A DNA stretch of 64,000 bases, from contig NC_009767.1 of assembly GCF_000017805.1 (NCBI RefSeq), positions 2,294,001-2,358,000 on the forward strand, read 5' to 3'. The stretch comes from Roseiflexus castenholzii DSM 13941. GTDB lineage: Bacteria > Chloroflexota > Chloroflexia > Chloroflexales > Roseiflexaceae. Each line of letters starts with the position of its first letter. The first letter of the stretch is position 1. Shown here piece after piece: positions 9,829 to 18,736 of the stretch. A model generated the notes under the pieces. That model was given only the letters and a program-made list of their open reading frames with translations, ran no database searches and was not told the DNA's origin. A program made the position numbers and the translations under genes.

Positions 9829-10554
9829 GTTGAACGTGAGAAAGCCCGGTGTCTGTCGGGGGGCGCCGCCGACGTGCCCCGGCGCGCGTCTGTGCGAACG
9901 TTGCGCGTCGCACGTGGTGCGTTGCAGGTGGGGGGGATTGAAGTTGTACGCGGCAGTCGGCGGATGGCGGATGAGAGGTTGTCAATTAAGCGAGAACGCC
10001 CTGACTTTTTCACTCAGCACGGTTTGCCTTTACTGAACCCGACTGCTTCAACCAGCTGCTTCGCATGCTCTTTGGTGAGACATCACGACATCGCTGATCT
10101 TTGAGATGATATGGTACGCTCTCGCCTTACCGTAACCATCTCGAAGCGCTGCACCTGGCTCCTAGCGCAACGGTTTTCTCATACCGCGCGTATTTGCTGG
10201 TCTCCCCGAGTAGATCCAAAATCTCTCGTTTCCCTCAGCTTACGACAGCCTTTTGCAGTACTATCGCTTGCCGGGTGCAGGTACATCGGGTTGTTCGAGT
10301 GCATGCCCTTTGCTGAGTTACTCTGTCAGGGCGGTAGAAGTAGTATACTCCATGCCCGACGATTTTACAAGCCCTTAATGTGGTGCAATGTGATGCAGTT
10401 TGCTGTGCAGAAAATGTGCGGAAAGAAATGGTACAATGCCCTGCGCTGTTATGCAGTTTGACCGCATACGAACGCTGCGGTAGACTACAGATGCCATCGA
10501 ACTCCTGAACGGCTCGAAGGTTGTGTGTGAACGATGAGGCAGTGAGGTTCGCTG
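9829..10554. other. 726-bp intergenic region without a convincing gene
   Basis: Only short, poorly biased frames occur here. A minus-strand 22-codon stretch around 10028-10095 reads like a natural protein tail (KEHAKQLVEAVGFSKGKPC), which may be gene debris. A TACAAT at 10432-10437 lacks a -35. It must hold the promoter of the SDR gene but none is clear. Confidence 0.4.
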
Positions 10555-11316
10555 ATGAGTACGTTGAATGAGAAGACAGCATTCATTACCGGTGGCGGGC
10601 GCGGGATTGGCCGGGCGATTGCGTTGACGTTCGCCGGCGCCGGTGCGGCGGTGGCTGTTGCCGGGCGCAATCGGGAGGCGCTTGACGAGGTGTGCGCTAT
10701 CATTGAGCAGCGTGGTGGGCGTGCGGTTGCCGTCACATGCGATGTCGCCGATGCAATGCAGGTCTACACCGCCGTCAGTACGGCGCGCGCGGCGCTTGGT
10801 CCGTTTGATATTCTGGTGAACAACGCGGGGGTCACCTATAGCGCCAAGTTAACCGATACCGATGATGCGCTCTGGGAGCGAGTCATTCAGGTGAATCTCA
10901 ACGGGGCATATTATTGCTGCAAGGCGATTGTTCCCGATATGATCGCGCGCGGCGGCGGGCGGATCATTAATATCGCATCGATGGCATCGCTCGTTGGGAT
11001 GCCCTTCTCGGCGGCGTATAGCGCTGCGAAGCACGGTCTGCTTGGTCTGACGCGCTCGCTGGCGCTCGAGCTGCAACGGTACCATATTACGTCGAATGCT
11101 ATCTGCCCTGCCTGGGTTGACACCGATATGATGGCGGAGGCGATCAATGCGTTGGCGGCGAAGACCGGTCGCACGCCGGAAGAGGCGCGTGAGGCGTTGC
11201 TGTCGCGCGGCGGTCAGCAACGCGCTATGTCGCCGGAGGAGGTCGCCATTGCTGCGTTGCGCCTCGCCGGTCCCGATGGCGCCGTTACCAATGGCGAAGC
11301 GATTGTGCTTCATTAA
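10555..11316 (+). CDS. Short-chain dehydrogenase/reductase (FabG or 3-hydroxybutyrate dehydrogenase type)
   Basis: Cytoplasmic NAD(P)-dependent oxidoreductase of 253 residues. The Rossmann motif TGGGRGIG is at about residues 11-18, DVAD near 62, NNAG near 90, the catalytic Ser in INIASMAS near 141, and YSAAK with the catalytic Tyr/Lys near 155-159. The C-terminal part (WVDTDMMAEA with an AKTGRTPEEAREALL insertion) resembles D-3-hydroxybutyrate dehydrogenases more than FabG, but the substrate is not certain. It ends 5 bp before purSL and may share its transcript. Confidence 0.88.
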   Translation: MSTLNEKTAFITGGGRGIGRAIALTFAGAGAAVAVAGRNREALDEVCAIIEQRGGRAVAVTCDVADAMQVYTAVSTARAALGPFDILVNNAGVTYSAKLTDTDDALWERVIQVNLNGAYYCCKAIVPDMIARGGGRIINIASMASLVGMPFSAAYSAAKHGLLGLTRSLALELQRYHITSNAICPAWVDTDMMAEAINALAAKTGRTPEEAREALLSRGGQQRAMSPEEVAIAALRLAGPDGAVTNGEAIVLH

Positions 11317-11321
11317 ACCTT

Positions 11322-14267
11322 ATGCCTGCCTATCTTGTCACTGTTTGCTCACGCCATGATCCTGCTGAGCCGGATCATCTCTTCCTGCTCGATGGCGATC
11401 TCGATGGCGTTGCGGTCGCACGCATGACAACCGATCTGCTCCACGATCCGGTGGTGCAGGAAGCATCCTGGACGCTGATCGATAACCTGGACGATGAGCC
11501 GGTCGCCGGTGTTGCAGGTGTGTTCCTGGTCGAAATTGCCTATCGCCCCGGTGTGACCGATAATGAGGCGGAGAGTGTGCGCAGTGGCGCTGCTCGCCTT
11601 GGCATTGGCGGGCTAAACATGGTCAAGACGCTGCGCCGCTATCGAGTGGCGCAACCGGGTGATGAGCGCGACCTGTACAATGACCTGATCCAGACGGCGT
11701 TGCGTTATCCTGCCGGTTCGGGCGCGGTTGAACGACGCGCATGGTATGCGCATTTGCTTCACCCGCCTGCGGATCACGAGCCGTTTGTGGCACGTGTGCC
11801 GATCACGACTGCGTCGGACGATGACCTTATGCGCATCAGTCAGGAGGGTATTCTGTCGCTCGATCTGGATGAAATGCGCGCGATCCAGGCGTATTATCGC
11901 AGTGAAGGGCGTGAACCCACCGATGGCGAACTCGAGACCCTGGCGCAGACCTGGAGCGAGCATTGCAGCCATAAGACGTTCAAGGGTCGCATTATCTACA
12001 AGAATCTTGTCCCGCCGGACGCCGACGATACGGCGCTGCCCGCAGAGGTCTATCCGTCGCTGCACCGGTTGATGCGCGACGATGAGATTGACAGTCTCAT
12101 TCGCACGTTTCTCATGGCGGCCACCCGGCGTGTGCTTGAACAGCGGAAGAGTCTCGATTTTGCCGTGATCTCGGCGTTTGTCGATAACGCCGGCATTGTG
12201 GCGTTTGATAATGATTACGAGGTCTCGTTCAAGGTCGAGACGCACAATCATCCCTCGGCGCTTGAACCTTTCGGCGGTGCGAATACCGGCGTCGGCGGCG
12301 TGGTGCGCGACGTGCTCGGCGTTTCGGCGCAACCGATCGCCAATACCGATGTGTTGTGCTTTGGTCCGCTCGATCTGCCATCAGCCGATCTCAGCCCCGG
12401 AGTGCTGCATCCGCGGCGTGTTGCGGCAGGCGTGGTTGCCGGTGTGCGCGACTATGGCAATAAACTTGGCATCCCGACCGTGAATGGCGCGGTGCTCTAC
12501 GACCGCGGGTATGTGGCGAATCCGCTGGTATATTGTGGCACCGTCGGTCTGGCGCCGCGTGACGCGCATCCGCGTGCGGTTCGCCCCGGCGATGCCATTG
12601 TTGTGATCGGTGGGCGCACCGGGCGCGATGGCATTCATGGCGCGACGTTCTCATCGGCGGAGTTGACCCACACCACGGCTGAAGAGGTTGGCAGCGCCGT
12701 TCAGATCGGCGACCCGATCACGGAAAAGAAGATGATGGATGTCATCCTTCAGGCGCGCGACCGGAAACTCTACAGTGCGATTACCGATTGTGGCGCCGGG
12801 GGGTTGTCGTCGGCGGTTGGCGAAATGGGGGCGGAGTGTGGCGCCGAGGTGGATCTGGCGCGCGCGCCGCTGAAATACGCCGGTTTGCAACCCTGGGAAA
12901 TCTGGCTCTCCGAAGCGCAGGAGCGCATGGTGCTGGCAGTGCCGCAATCGCGCCTGACGGACTTGCTGACGCTCTGCGCCGGCGAGGATGTGGAAGCGAC
13001 GGTCATTGGGCGCTATACTGATACCGGTCGTCTGGTGGTACGCTACAACGATATGCTGGTCGTCGATCTGGCGATGTCGTTCCTTCACAACGGACGCCCG
13101 CAGCGGGTGCTGGAGGCGCACTGGTATGGCGTCGCACCGTCTAAGCAACGGCGCACAAACGACGGTCATTGCGTAGAGACGGAAGCCTCGAACCTGCTGC
13201 TGGCGTTGCTGGCGCATCCGAATATTGCCTCCAAAGAGCCGATCGTTCGCACCTACGACCACGAAGTCGGCGGCCGCACGGTCGTGAAGCCACTCATTGG
13301 CGACGGTCCTGGCGATGCTGCTGTGCTGCAACCGCTGCCGTCGTCCATGCGCGGAATTGCCATCGGGTGCGGCATCAACCCGCGTTATGGGCGGATCGAT
13401 CCGTACTGGATGGCGCTTGCGTGCGTCGATGAAGCGTTGCGCAATGTGGTCGCCGTGGGCGCGGACCCGGCCCGCGCTGCGCTGCTCGACAATTTCTGTT
13501 GGGGCGATCCGCGTCTGCCCGACCGCATGGCTGGGCTGGTGCGCGCCGCTGCTGGCTGTTACGACGCCGCAGTTGCGTATGGCGCGCCGTTCATTTCCGG
13601 CAAAGACTCGCTCAACAACGAGTACCGCGATGCCGAGGGGCGGCGCACACCGATCCCGCCCACCCTGCTCATTTCGGCGCTGGCGCTGGTCCCCGACATT
13701 CGACGCGCCGTGACGTCGGATCTCAAGGAAGTGGACAACTCTGTCTATTTGGTTGGCATAACGAAGGCGGAGTTGGGCGGTGCGCATCTGTTCGATGTTT
13801 TACCGCAATCATCCATTGCTGCGACCGTATCTCGCGCGCAAACGCGAGTTCCTAGGGTTGATCTGGTTCAGGCGCCGCATCTGATGGCAGCGCTGCACCG
13901 GGCAATCGACGCTGGGTTGGTGCGCGCCTGCCACGATCTGAGCGAAGGCGGTCTGGGGGTTGCAGCGGCAGAAATGGCGCTTGCCGGCAATCTTGGGTTG
14001 GCCCTGGATCTGCGGACCGTACCGCGTGACCCCGATGTTGACGATGATCTGACGCTGCTGTTCAGCGAGTCGCCAAGCCGCTTCCTGGTCGAAGTGCGCC
14101 CCGCAGACACTGCGGCATTCGAGACGATGCTCGCAGGGTATGCGCACGCGCGGATTGGGGTGGTGACAGCAGCGGATGTGCAGATCACCGGCTTGACCGG
14201 CGCCACGGTGGTGCATCTTCCGCTCTCCGCGATCACAGCGGCATGGCAGGGTGCAACCGTCGTTTGA
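11322..14267 (+). CDS. purL: Phosphoribosylformylglycinamidine synthase, PurS-PurL fusion
   Basis: Fourth step of purine synthesis: converts FGAR to FGAM using ATP and ammonia supplied by a PurQ glutaminase. At 981 residues it is about 240 longer than a small-type PurL. The N-terminal segment (YRPGVTDNEAESVRSGAARL, ending VKTLRRYRV) looks like a PurS subunit, which is separate in most bacteria with small PurL. The canonical SEHCSHKTF lies near residue 211, FKVETHNHPSALEPFGGANT near 302, and the second AIR-synthase half (GKDSLNNEY) near 765. No PurQ domain is attached. purM and purC lie about 50 kb away. Confidence 0.95.
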   Translation: MPAYLVTVCSRHDPAEPDHLFLLDGDLDGVAVARMTTDLLHDPVVQEASWTLIDNLDDEPVAGVAGVFLVEIAYRPGVTDNEAESVRSGAARLGIGGLNMVKTLRRYRVAQPGDERDLYNDLIQTALRYPAGSGAVERRAWYAHLLHPPADHEPFVARVPITTASDDDLMRISQEGILSLDLDEMRAIQAYYRSEGREPTDGELETLAQTWSEHCSHKTFKGRIIYKNLVPPDADDTALPAEVYPSLHRLMRDDEIDSLIRTFLMAATRRVLEQRKSLDFAVISAFVDNAGIVAFDNDYEVSFKVETHNHPSALEPFGGANTGVGGVVRDVLGVSAQPIANTDVLCFGPLDLPSADLSPGVLHPRRVAAGVVAGVRDYGNKLGIPTVNGAVLYDRGYVANPLVYCGTVGLAPRDAHPRAVRPGDAIVVIGGRTGRDGIHGATFSSAELTHTTAEEVGSAVQIGDPITEKKMMDVILQARDRKLYSAITDCGAGGLSSAVGEMGAECGAEVDLARAPLKYAGLQPWEIWLSEAQERMVLAVPQSRLTDLLTLCAGEDVEATVIGRYTDTGRLVVRYNDMLVVDLAMSFLHNGRPQRVLEAHWYGVAPSKQRRTNDGHCVETEASNLLLALLAHPNIASKEPIVRTYDHEVGGRTVVKPLIGDGPGDAAVLQPLPSSMRGIAIGCGINPRYGRIDPYWMALACVDEALRNVVAVGADPARAALLDNFCWGDPRLPDRMAGLVRAAAGCYDAAVAYGAPFISGKDSLNNEYRDAEGRRTPIPPTLLISALALVPDIRRAVTSDLKEVDNSVYLVGITKAELGGAHLFDVLPQSSIAATVSRAQTRVPRVDLVQAPHLMAALHRAIDAGLVRACHDLSEGGLGVAAAEMALAGNLGLALDLRTVPRDPDVDDDLTLLFSESPSRFLVEVRPADTAAFETMLAGYAHARIGVVTAADVQITGLTGATVVHLPLSAITAAWQGATVV

Positions 14268-14289
14268 CGGCTCGACGAAGGAGGCAGAG

Positions 14290-15108
14290 ATGCGAAATGG
14301 TGATACGCCGCTCATGGAGGCGGATCAGTTTGCTGCGTATATCGAGCGGCGCCTGAGCCTGTACGACGACGTGCTCGAGGTGCGTGAGCGCCGGGGTTCC
14401 TCGCTGATAGTGCATGCGCGAGGTCACGAGGTCACTGTCTCTCTCGACCGGTTCTATCGCGCTTATGCGCGCGATCCTGCCCGGCTCGATGCCATTGTAC
14501 AAACGATGGTCAGTATGTTGACCCGTGACATCCCGGCGCGTGATCGCGGTGATTTTGCGGTGTTGCGCGAGCATCTCTTTCCTATGCTCAAACCGATCAG
14601 TCTGCTGGTATTCGTGCGCGATCGTCGCCTGCCGATGCTGGTCTATCGTCCATTTTTGGCGGATCTCATCATTACGTATGTGGTGGACGAACCACAGAGT
14701 GTCGCGTATATCAACGAACAGCATCTCGATCAGTGGGGGGTAAGTGAGCGCGACATTCACGAGGCAGCGCTGCGTAATCTACGGCGCCGCACCGATGAGC
14801 GCGTCCCGTATGCGATGATTGGGGAGGATGAACAGCGACTCTTTATCTTCAACAGTAATGATGGGTACGATGCCACACGCCTGCTGCTGACCGATATTCT
14901 GGCGGATTGGGCGCAGCGTGTTCGCGGTCAGTTGGTGATCGGCATCCCGAACCGCGATTTTCTGATCGCTCTGGGGGACGAAAATCCCGATATTCTTCGC
15001 AGTGTCGCAGCACAGATCCAGATCGACGCGGTTCAGCGCGATTATGGGTTGACCGATCGCCTTTTCACTCTGGTTGGCGGTCAGATCCGCGAGTACGAGA
15101 TGGCGTGA
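14290..15108 (+). CDS. DUF1444 (YtpQ-like) protein
   Basis: Cytoplasmic protein of 272 residues, related to the uncharacterised DUF1444/YtpQ family. Recognisable stretches include LSLYDDVLEVRERRG near the start, FPMLKPISLL around residue 100 and a YVVDEPQSVAYIN segment near 127. The start at 14290 is chosen because AAGGAGG precedes it; an earlier in-frame ATG lies inside purSL. Its stop overlaps the next gene's ATG (TGATG), so the two are coupled. No biochemical role is known to me. Confidence 0.72.
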   Translation: MRNGDTPLMEADQFAAYIERRLSLYDDVLEVRERRGSSLIVHARGHEVTVSLDRFYRAYARDPARLDAIVQTMVSMLTRDIPARDRGDFAVLREHLFPMLKPISLLVFVRDRRLPMLVYRPFLADLIITYVVDEPQSVAYINEQHLDQWGVSERDIHEAALRNLRRRTDERVPYAMIGEDEQRLFIFNSNDGYDATRLLLTDILADWAQRVRGQLVIGIPNRDFLIALGDENPDILRSVAAQIQIDAVQRDYGLTDRLFTLVGGQIREYEMA

Positions 15109-15830
15109 TGGAGTCGGGCGTTCTGCTGCTTACGATTGGCGCATTTGGGGTTGCAGGCACGCTCGCGTGGCGTGATCGTCAGCCTCAGTATCTGATCGCT
15201 CTGGCATCCGGGCTGGTCGCCACACTCCTTTCTCCCCTCTGGCAGCGCCTGTACGGGTTCTCCTACGATCCGTCGCTCAGCCCATTCTTCAGCGTGCTGG
15301 ATCGCCCACTGCCAACGATGATCTTCCTGGCGGGTTGGACGATCATGCTGCCGCCGTTGGTGATTTTTTTCCTCTATCAGCGACGCTGGTGGCGTTCTGG
15401 CTATTTCACGGGTGCATTGACGTTCGTGCTCTTCACGCTCTACCACATCCTGATCGAGACAATCGGCGTGCGCGCTGGTTGGTGGCGGTACGTCGATGGC
15501 GGCGCGCTGCCGTTCGATATTAGCGTCCACGTGCTCGCCGGGTTGATGAATGGGCTGGTGTCGCTCGGAGGGCTGGCAGTGTTGCTGATCACGCGCCACT
15601 ATGCCTGGCCCATGCTCATGGCAGTAGTGCTGCCCACGCCACTTCTGATGAGCGCACTGGTCCATGGCTTGCTCGGCGCGCCGCTGTACACCGTGCTGCT
15701 GCTCCGTGCCCAATCGTGGGCTGCCAGCATTGGAATGCTCGGAACGCTCGGATTAATCCTGTGGGGTGCGCACATTATCGCCAGTGAACTGGGTCGCCGC
15801 CCGTTCATCGGGCGGGCAACGCCACTGTAG
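15108..15830 (+). CDS. Polytopic membrane protein of unknown function
   Basis: A 240-residue protein with about seven hydrophobic helices and short polar loops, so an integral membrane protein. I do not recognise a family. A charged, aromatic loop (YQRRWWRSGYF) lies near residue 90 and a His-rich helix (YHILIETIGVRAGWWRY) near 115. The ATG overlaps the stop of the DUF1444 gene, which sets the start and implies co-translation. A bulged hairpin just past the stop probably terminates this operon. Confidence 0.6.
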   Translation: MESGVLLLTIGAFGVAGTLAWRDRQPQYLIALASGLVATLLSPLWQRLYGFSYDPSLSPFFSVLDRPLPTMIFLAGWTIMLPPLVIFFLYQRRWWRSGYFTGALTFVLFTLYHILIETIGVRAGWWRYVDGGALPFDISVHVLAGLMNGLVSLGGLAVLLITRHYAWPMLMAVVLPTPLLMSALVHGLLGAPLYTVLLLRAQSWAASIGMLGTLGLILWGAHIIASELGRRPFIGRATPL

Positions 15831-15854
15831 GGCGTGATAATCCTCACGTCCCTA
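15828..15854. terminator. Hairpin between convergent genes
   Basis: TAGGGCGTGA pairs with TCACGTCCCTA (one bulged T) across a 6-nt loop, overlapping the stop of the membrane-protein gene. There is no U-tract. It lies between convergent genes and may serve both. Confidence 0.5.
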
Positions 15855-15900
15855 CGGCAGCATCATCCGCCGGCAATCTCGAATTGCTCGTAACGGCGCC

Positions 15901-16554
15901 TCAATCGCGCTTGCGGCATATGCCCACGCCGTCGCGCACCGGTACAATAACCGACTCGAGTTGTGGGTGAGTCATGATTGCACGGTTGAACTCCTGAATG
16001 CCACGCACAATCGGCGCTGCGTCATCTTCCAGCACCAGCGCATTGCACAATGCGTTATCGGCGATCAACAGACCACCGGGGCGCAGGCGGGAAACGCAGA
16101 GATCGAGCGCGCGCAACGACTCGCGTTCGCCCGTCAGATGGCGGAGAATGTCGAGAAAGACAAGGTCGTAAGGACCTTCCATCCGCTCAAGGGTGGTGAA
16201 CCATTCCCCTTCGATAATATTGAAATGATCGCTGTAGCCTGCGTGCGCCACATAGGTGCGCGCCAGCGCGATGCGCTCCGGGTTGCGCTCAATCGCCGTC
16301 AGGCGACCGCCGTTCGGCGCGATTGCCCGCAGCAGCCAGATGGCGGCGTACCCGGTGGCTACACCGATCTCCAGTGCTTCGCGCGCGCCATGCATCTTCG
16401 CCAGCAGGTAGAGCAACTGCCCTTCCACCGGTCCCACCAGGGGCCAGCCATGCTCACGCGCCTGACGCTCCAATTCCGCCAGCGCCTGCGGCCGCGGCGG
16501 CATCAGTTCAGCCAGATAATCCTCGATTGCGATGTTTGTGATATCATCACGCAT
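15901..16554 (-). CDS. SAM-dependent O-methyltransferase (family 3 type)
   Basis: Cytoplasmic class I methyltransferase of 217 residues resembling catechol/caffeoyl-CoA-type O-methyltransferases. The SAM-binding motif EIGVATGYAAIWL is near residue 60, the acidic strand-2 residue is in LTAIERNPER near 88, and the metal-binding Asp motif is DLVFLDILRH near 130 with LLIADNAL near 165. The start at 16554 is chosen because AAGGAGGGCG precedes it. The methyl acceptor is unknown. It is convergent with the upstream membrane-protein operon and divergent from the amidoligase operon. Confidence 0.85.
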   Translation of the reverse strand: MRDDITNIAIEDYLAELMPPRPQALAELERQAREHGWPLVGPVEGQLLYLLAKMHGAREALEIGVATGYAAIWLLRAIAPNGGRLTAIERNPERIALARTYVAHAGYSDHFNIIEGEWFTTLERMEGPYDLVFLDILRHLTGERESLRALDLCVSRLRPGGLLIADNALCNALVLEDDAAPIVRGIQEFNRAIMTHPQLESVIVPVRDGVGICRKRD

Positions 16555-16687
16555 AATTGCGCCCTCCTTGCACGATGGACGTGATCTCCATTGCCTGTCG
16601 ATGAGCGCGACAGCGGTCGTCACCGTTGCCCACCGCGAGAACGCGCTGCATGGCAGCATGAAGATTGTACCACACATGCACGAAGAA

Positions 16688-16717
16688 TTGACAGACAGCG
16701 CACGATTACGGTATCAT
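16688..16717 (+). promoter_or_regulatory. Sigma-70-type promoter of the amidoligase operon
   Basis: TTGACA at 16688-16693 and TATCAT at 16712-16717 are separated by 18 bp, about 90 bp before the esterase start. Confidence 0.6.
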
Positions 16718-16804
16718 TGCGAACCACACAAGACACCCATGAGGTAACGCACCTCTCTGCCGCCATGCACTGGCGTGTGGCGTTCCTCGCACAACGGAGT
16801 TTTC

Positions 16805-17524
16805 ATGCAACGTACCTACCATTGCTGGGAAAGCCCGGCGCTCGGCAGACCGATGGAACTGCTGGTGTTTGGTCACGCGGGTGCGCCGGTGATCGTGTTC
16901 CCGACATCGCGCGGTCGATTCTTCGAGTACGAAGACCGCGCCATGGTTGCCACACTGGGGCATCATATCGAACAGGGATGGATTCAACTTTACTGCGTGG
17001 ACAGCGTGGATGCAGAAAGCTGGTACTGCGGCTGGATCCATCCGCGTGATCGCCTGCGCCGTCACGATCAGTATGAACACTACATTCTCGATGAAGTGCT
17101 GCCGTTTATCCACCACCAGAATCCCAATCCCTTCATTATGGTTCACGGTTGTTCATTCGGCGCAACCCACGCGATGCTCTTTGGGCTGCGTCATCCGACG
17201 CGCTTCAGCCGCGTCCTGGCGTTTTCCGGCTTGATGGACATTCGCTCATTCATGGATGGCTATCACGATCAGGAGGTGTACTTCCACAACCCGGTCGAGT
17301 TCATCGGCGGGTTGCAGCCGGGAGAGTACGCCGACGCTCTGCGTCGGCTGGATATTATCATGGCGATTGGACGCGACGACGAACTGGCGCCGAGCAATGC
17401 CGCGCTTTCGGAAGCACTCTGGCGCAAGGGTATCTGGCATGCGATGCGCTGGTGGGACGGCTGGGCGCACGACTGGCCCTACTGGCAGCAGATGATCCGT
17501 ATCTACATCAATGGCGCGGACTGA
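16805..17524 (+). CDS. Alpha/beta-hydrolase (esterase-like), first gene of the amidoligase operon
   Basis: Predicted cytoplasmic serine hydrolase of 239 residues. The nucleophile elbow is GCSFGA near residue 116; a likely acid is in AIGRDDE near 190 and the His in WAHDWPYW near 220, completing a plausible triad. There is no signal peptide. The ATG at 16805 is preceded by CGGAG; an earlier in-frame ATG at 16775 lacks a site. It stands 29 bp before a RimK-like ligase and two more amide ligases follow, suggesting it hydrolyses or transfers an ester, thioester or amide made in the same pathway. Confidence 0.75.
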   Translation: MQRTYHCWESPALGRPMELLVFGHAGAPVIVFPTSRGRFFEYEDRAMVATLGHHIEQGWIQLYCVDSVDAESWYCGWIHPRDRLRRHDQYEHYILDEVLPFIHHQNPNPFIMVHGCSFGATHAMLFGLRHPTRFSRVLAFSGLMDIRSFMDGYHDQEVYFHNPVEFIGGLQPGEYADALRRLDIIMAIGRDDELAPSNAALSEALWRKGIWHAMRWWDGWAHDWPYWQQMIRIYINGAD

Positions 17525-17553
17525 TCACCGCGCCTATGCCCAAGGAGTGAGGC

Positions 17554-18513
17554 GTGACCCTGAAAATCGGCATTCTGGTTGGGCGGGAAAATACCTGGCC
17601 CCCGGCGTTCATCGAGGAAGTCAACCGGCGCAATGCAGGCGTCGTGGCTGAGTTCGTCAAATTGAGCGGTACGTATATGGCGGAAGAGCCGCGCTATGCG
17701 GTCATCGTTGATCGAATCTCGCACGAGGTGCCGTACTATCGAACGTTTCTCAAAACCGCAGCAATTGGCGGAACGCATGTCGTCAATAACCCTTTTTGGT
17801 GGAGCGCCGATGAGAAGTTCACCGGCGCCACCATTGCCACGCGCCTTGGTGTCGCTCATCCCCGAACCGTCGCACTTCCATCACATTCCTACATTCCTGC
17901 CATTCATCCCGTCGAGTCGCTGCGCAATCTGGAGCCGCGCATTCCGTGGGAGCAGCATGTCGAATATGTCGGCGGCTTTCCGCTGATTCTGAAACCGCAC
18001 GCCGGCGGCGGGTTCAAGCAGGTCTACAAAGTCTACGATATGCAGGGGCTGTGGGCGGCGTACAACGAGAGCGGCACCGAATGCATGATGATGCAGGAGT
18101 TCATCCACTGGGAGAAGTATGTACGCTGCCTGGTCATCGGGCGCGAACATGTGCTGGTGATGAAGTTCGACGTGAGTGCGCCGTATCCGCACCGCTACTT
18201 CGATGAACCGGACTATCTGACGCCTGAAGAGCATGAGCGGGTGGTGCGCGATGCGCTGACCCTCTGCCGCGCGCTTGGCTACGATATGAATACGGTCGAG
18301 TTTGCTATCAAGGACGGCGTGCCCTACGCCATCGATTTCACCAACCCGGCGCCGGATATGGATTATTGGTCGCTCAAGGAGAAGTTCTTCCGCTGGGCAG
18401 TGACGAAGATGGCGGATATGTGCATTGCAAAGGCGCTCTCCGGTCCGGCGACGCTCGATGAGATCCATTGGAGTCGCTTGCTCAATCCGCGTGATGCTGT
18501 AATGAAGGGCTGA
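17554..18513 (+). CDS. RimK-like ATP-grasp amide ligase
   Basis: A 319-residue cytoplasmic protein of the ATP-grasp superfamily, which joins a carboxylate to an amine through an acyl-phosphate. The ATP-binding lysine strand is FPLILKPHAGGGFKQVYK near residue 142, the adenine-contact region is MMMQEFIHWEKYVRCLV near 180, and the metal-ligand segment is VEFAIKDGVPYAIDFTNPAPD near 247-267 (the D/N pair). It starts at GTG 17554, eight bases after AAGGAG. The substrate is unknown; neighbouring ligases imply stepwise assembly of a peptide-like molecule. Confidence 0.78.
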   Translation: MTLKIGILVGRENTWPPAFIEEVNRRNAGVVAEFVKLSGTYMAEEPRYAVIVDRISHEVPYYRTFLKTAAIGGTHVVNNPFWWSADEKFTGATIATRLGVAHPRTVALPSHSYIPAIHPVESLRNLEPRIPWEQHVEYVGGFPLILKPHAGGGFKQVYKVYDMQGLWAAYNESGTECMMMQEFIHWEKYVRCLVIGREHVLVMKFDVSAPYPHRYFDEPDYLTPEEHERVVRDALTLCRALGYDMNTVEFAIKDGVPYAIDFTNPAPDMDYWSLKEKFFRWAVTKMADMCIAKALSGPATLDEIHWSRLLNPRDAVMKG

Positions 18514-18531
18514 GGGTGGTCCGTGCCATGT

Positions 18532-18619
18532 CCGTCTTCCGTATGAGGAAGACGGGTGCAGGTCACATAGGTCGATTCCTGGCAAGCCGCTCCATCGTTT
18601 GTCCCCTCCTGCGGAGGGG
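18532..18619 (+). other. Two perfect hairpins inside the amidoligase operon
   Basis: CCGTCTTCC-N6-GGAAGACGG (18532-18555) and CCCCTCC-TGC-GGAGGGG (18603-18619) lie in the 223-bp gap between the two ATP-grasp genes. Neither is followed by a U-tract, so they may be processing or stabilising structures rather than strong terminators. Confidence 0.45.
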
Positions 18620-18736
18620 GTGAGGGCAAAAAGGGGATCGCGATGCCAGACATCCGCTGTGTGGCTCTCCTACGCCCGCAAGAGGTGGAGACAATAACGG
18701 CGACACAGACGTTCATGATCTGTCGTGAGGGCGCCA

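Noticed and set aside
10432..10437. TACAAT as promoter of the SDR gene
   Set aside because: No -35 box at 15-19 bp and no TG extension; distance to the start is over 110 bp.
10111..10461. Plus-strand 116-codon frame in the 9.8-10.5 kb gap
   Set aside because: Composition is unlike the neighbouring proteins, there is no ribosome site and no recognisable motif.
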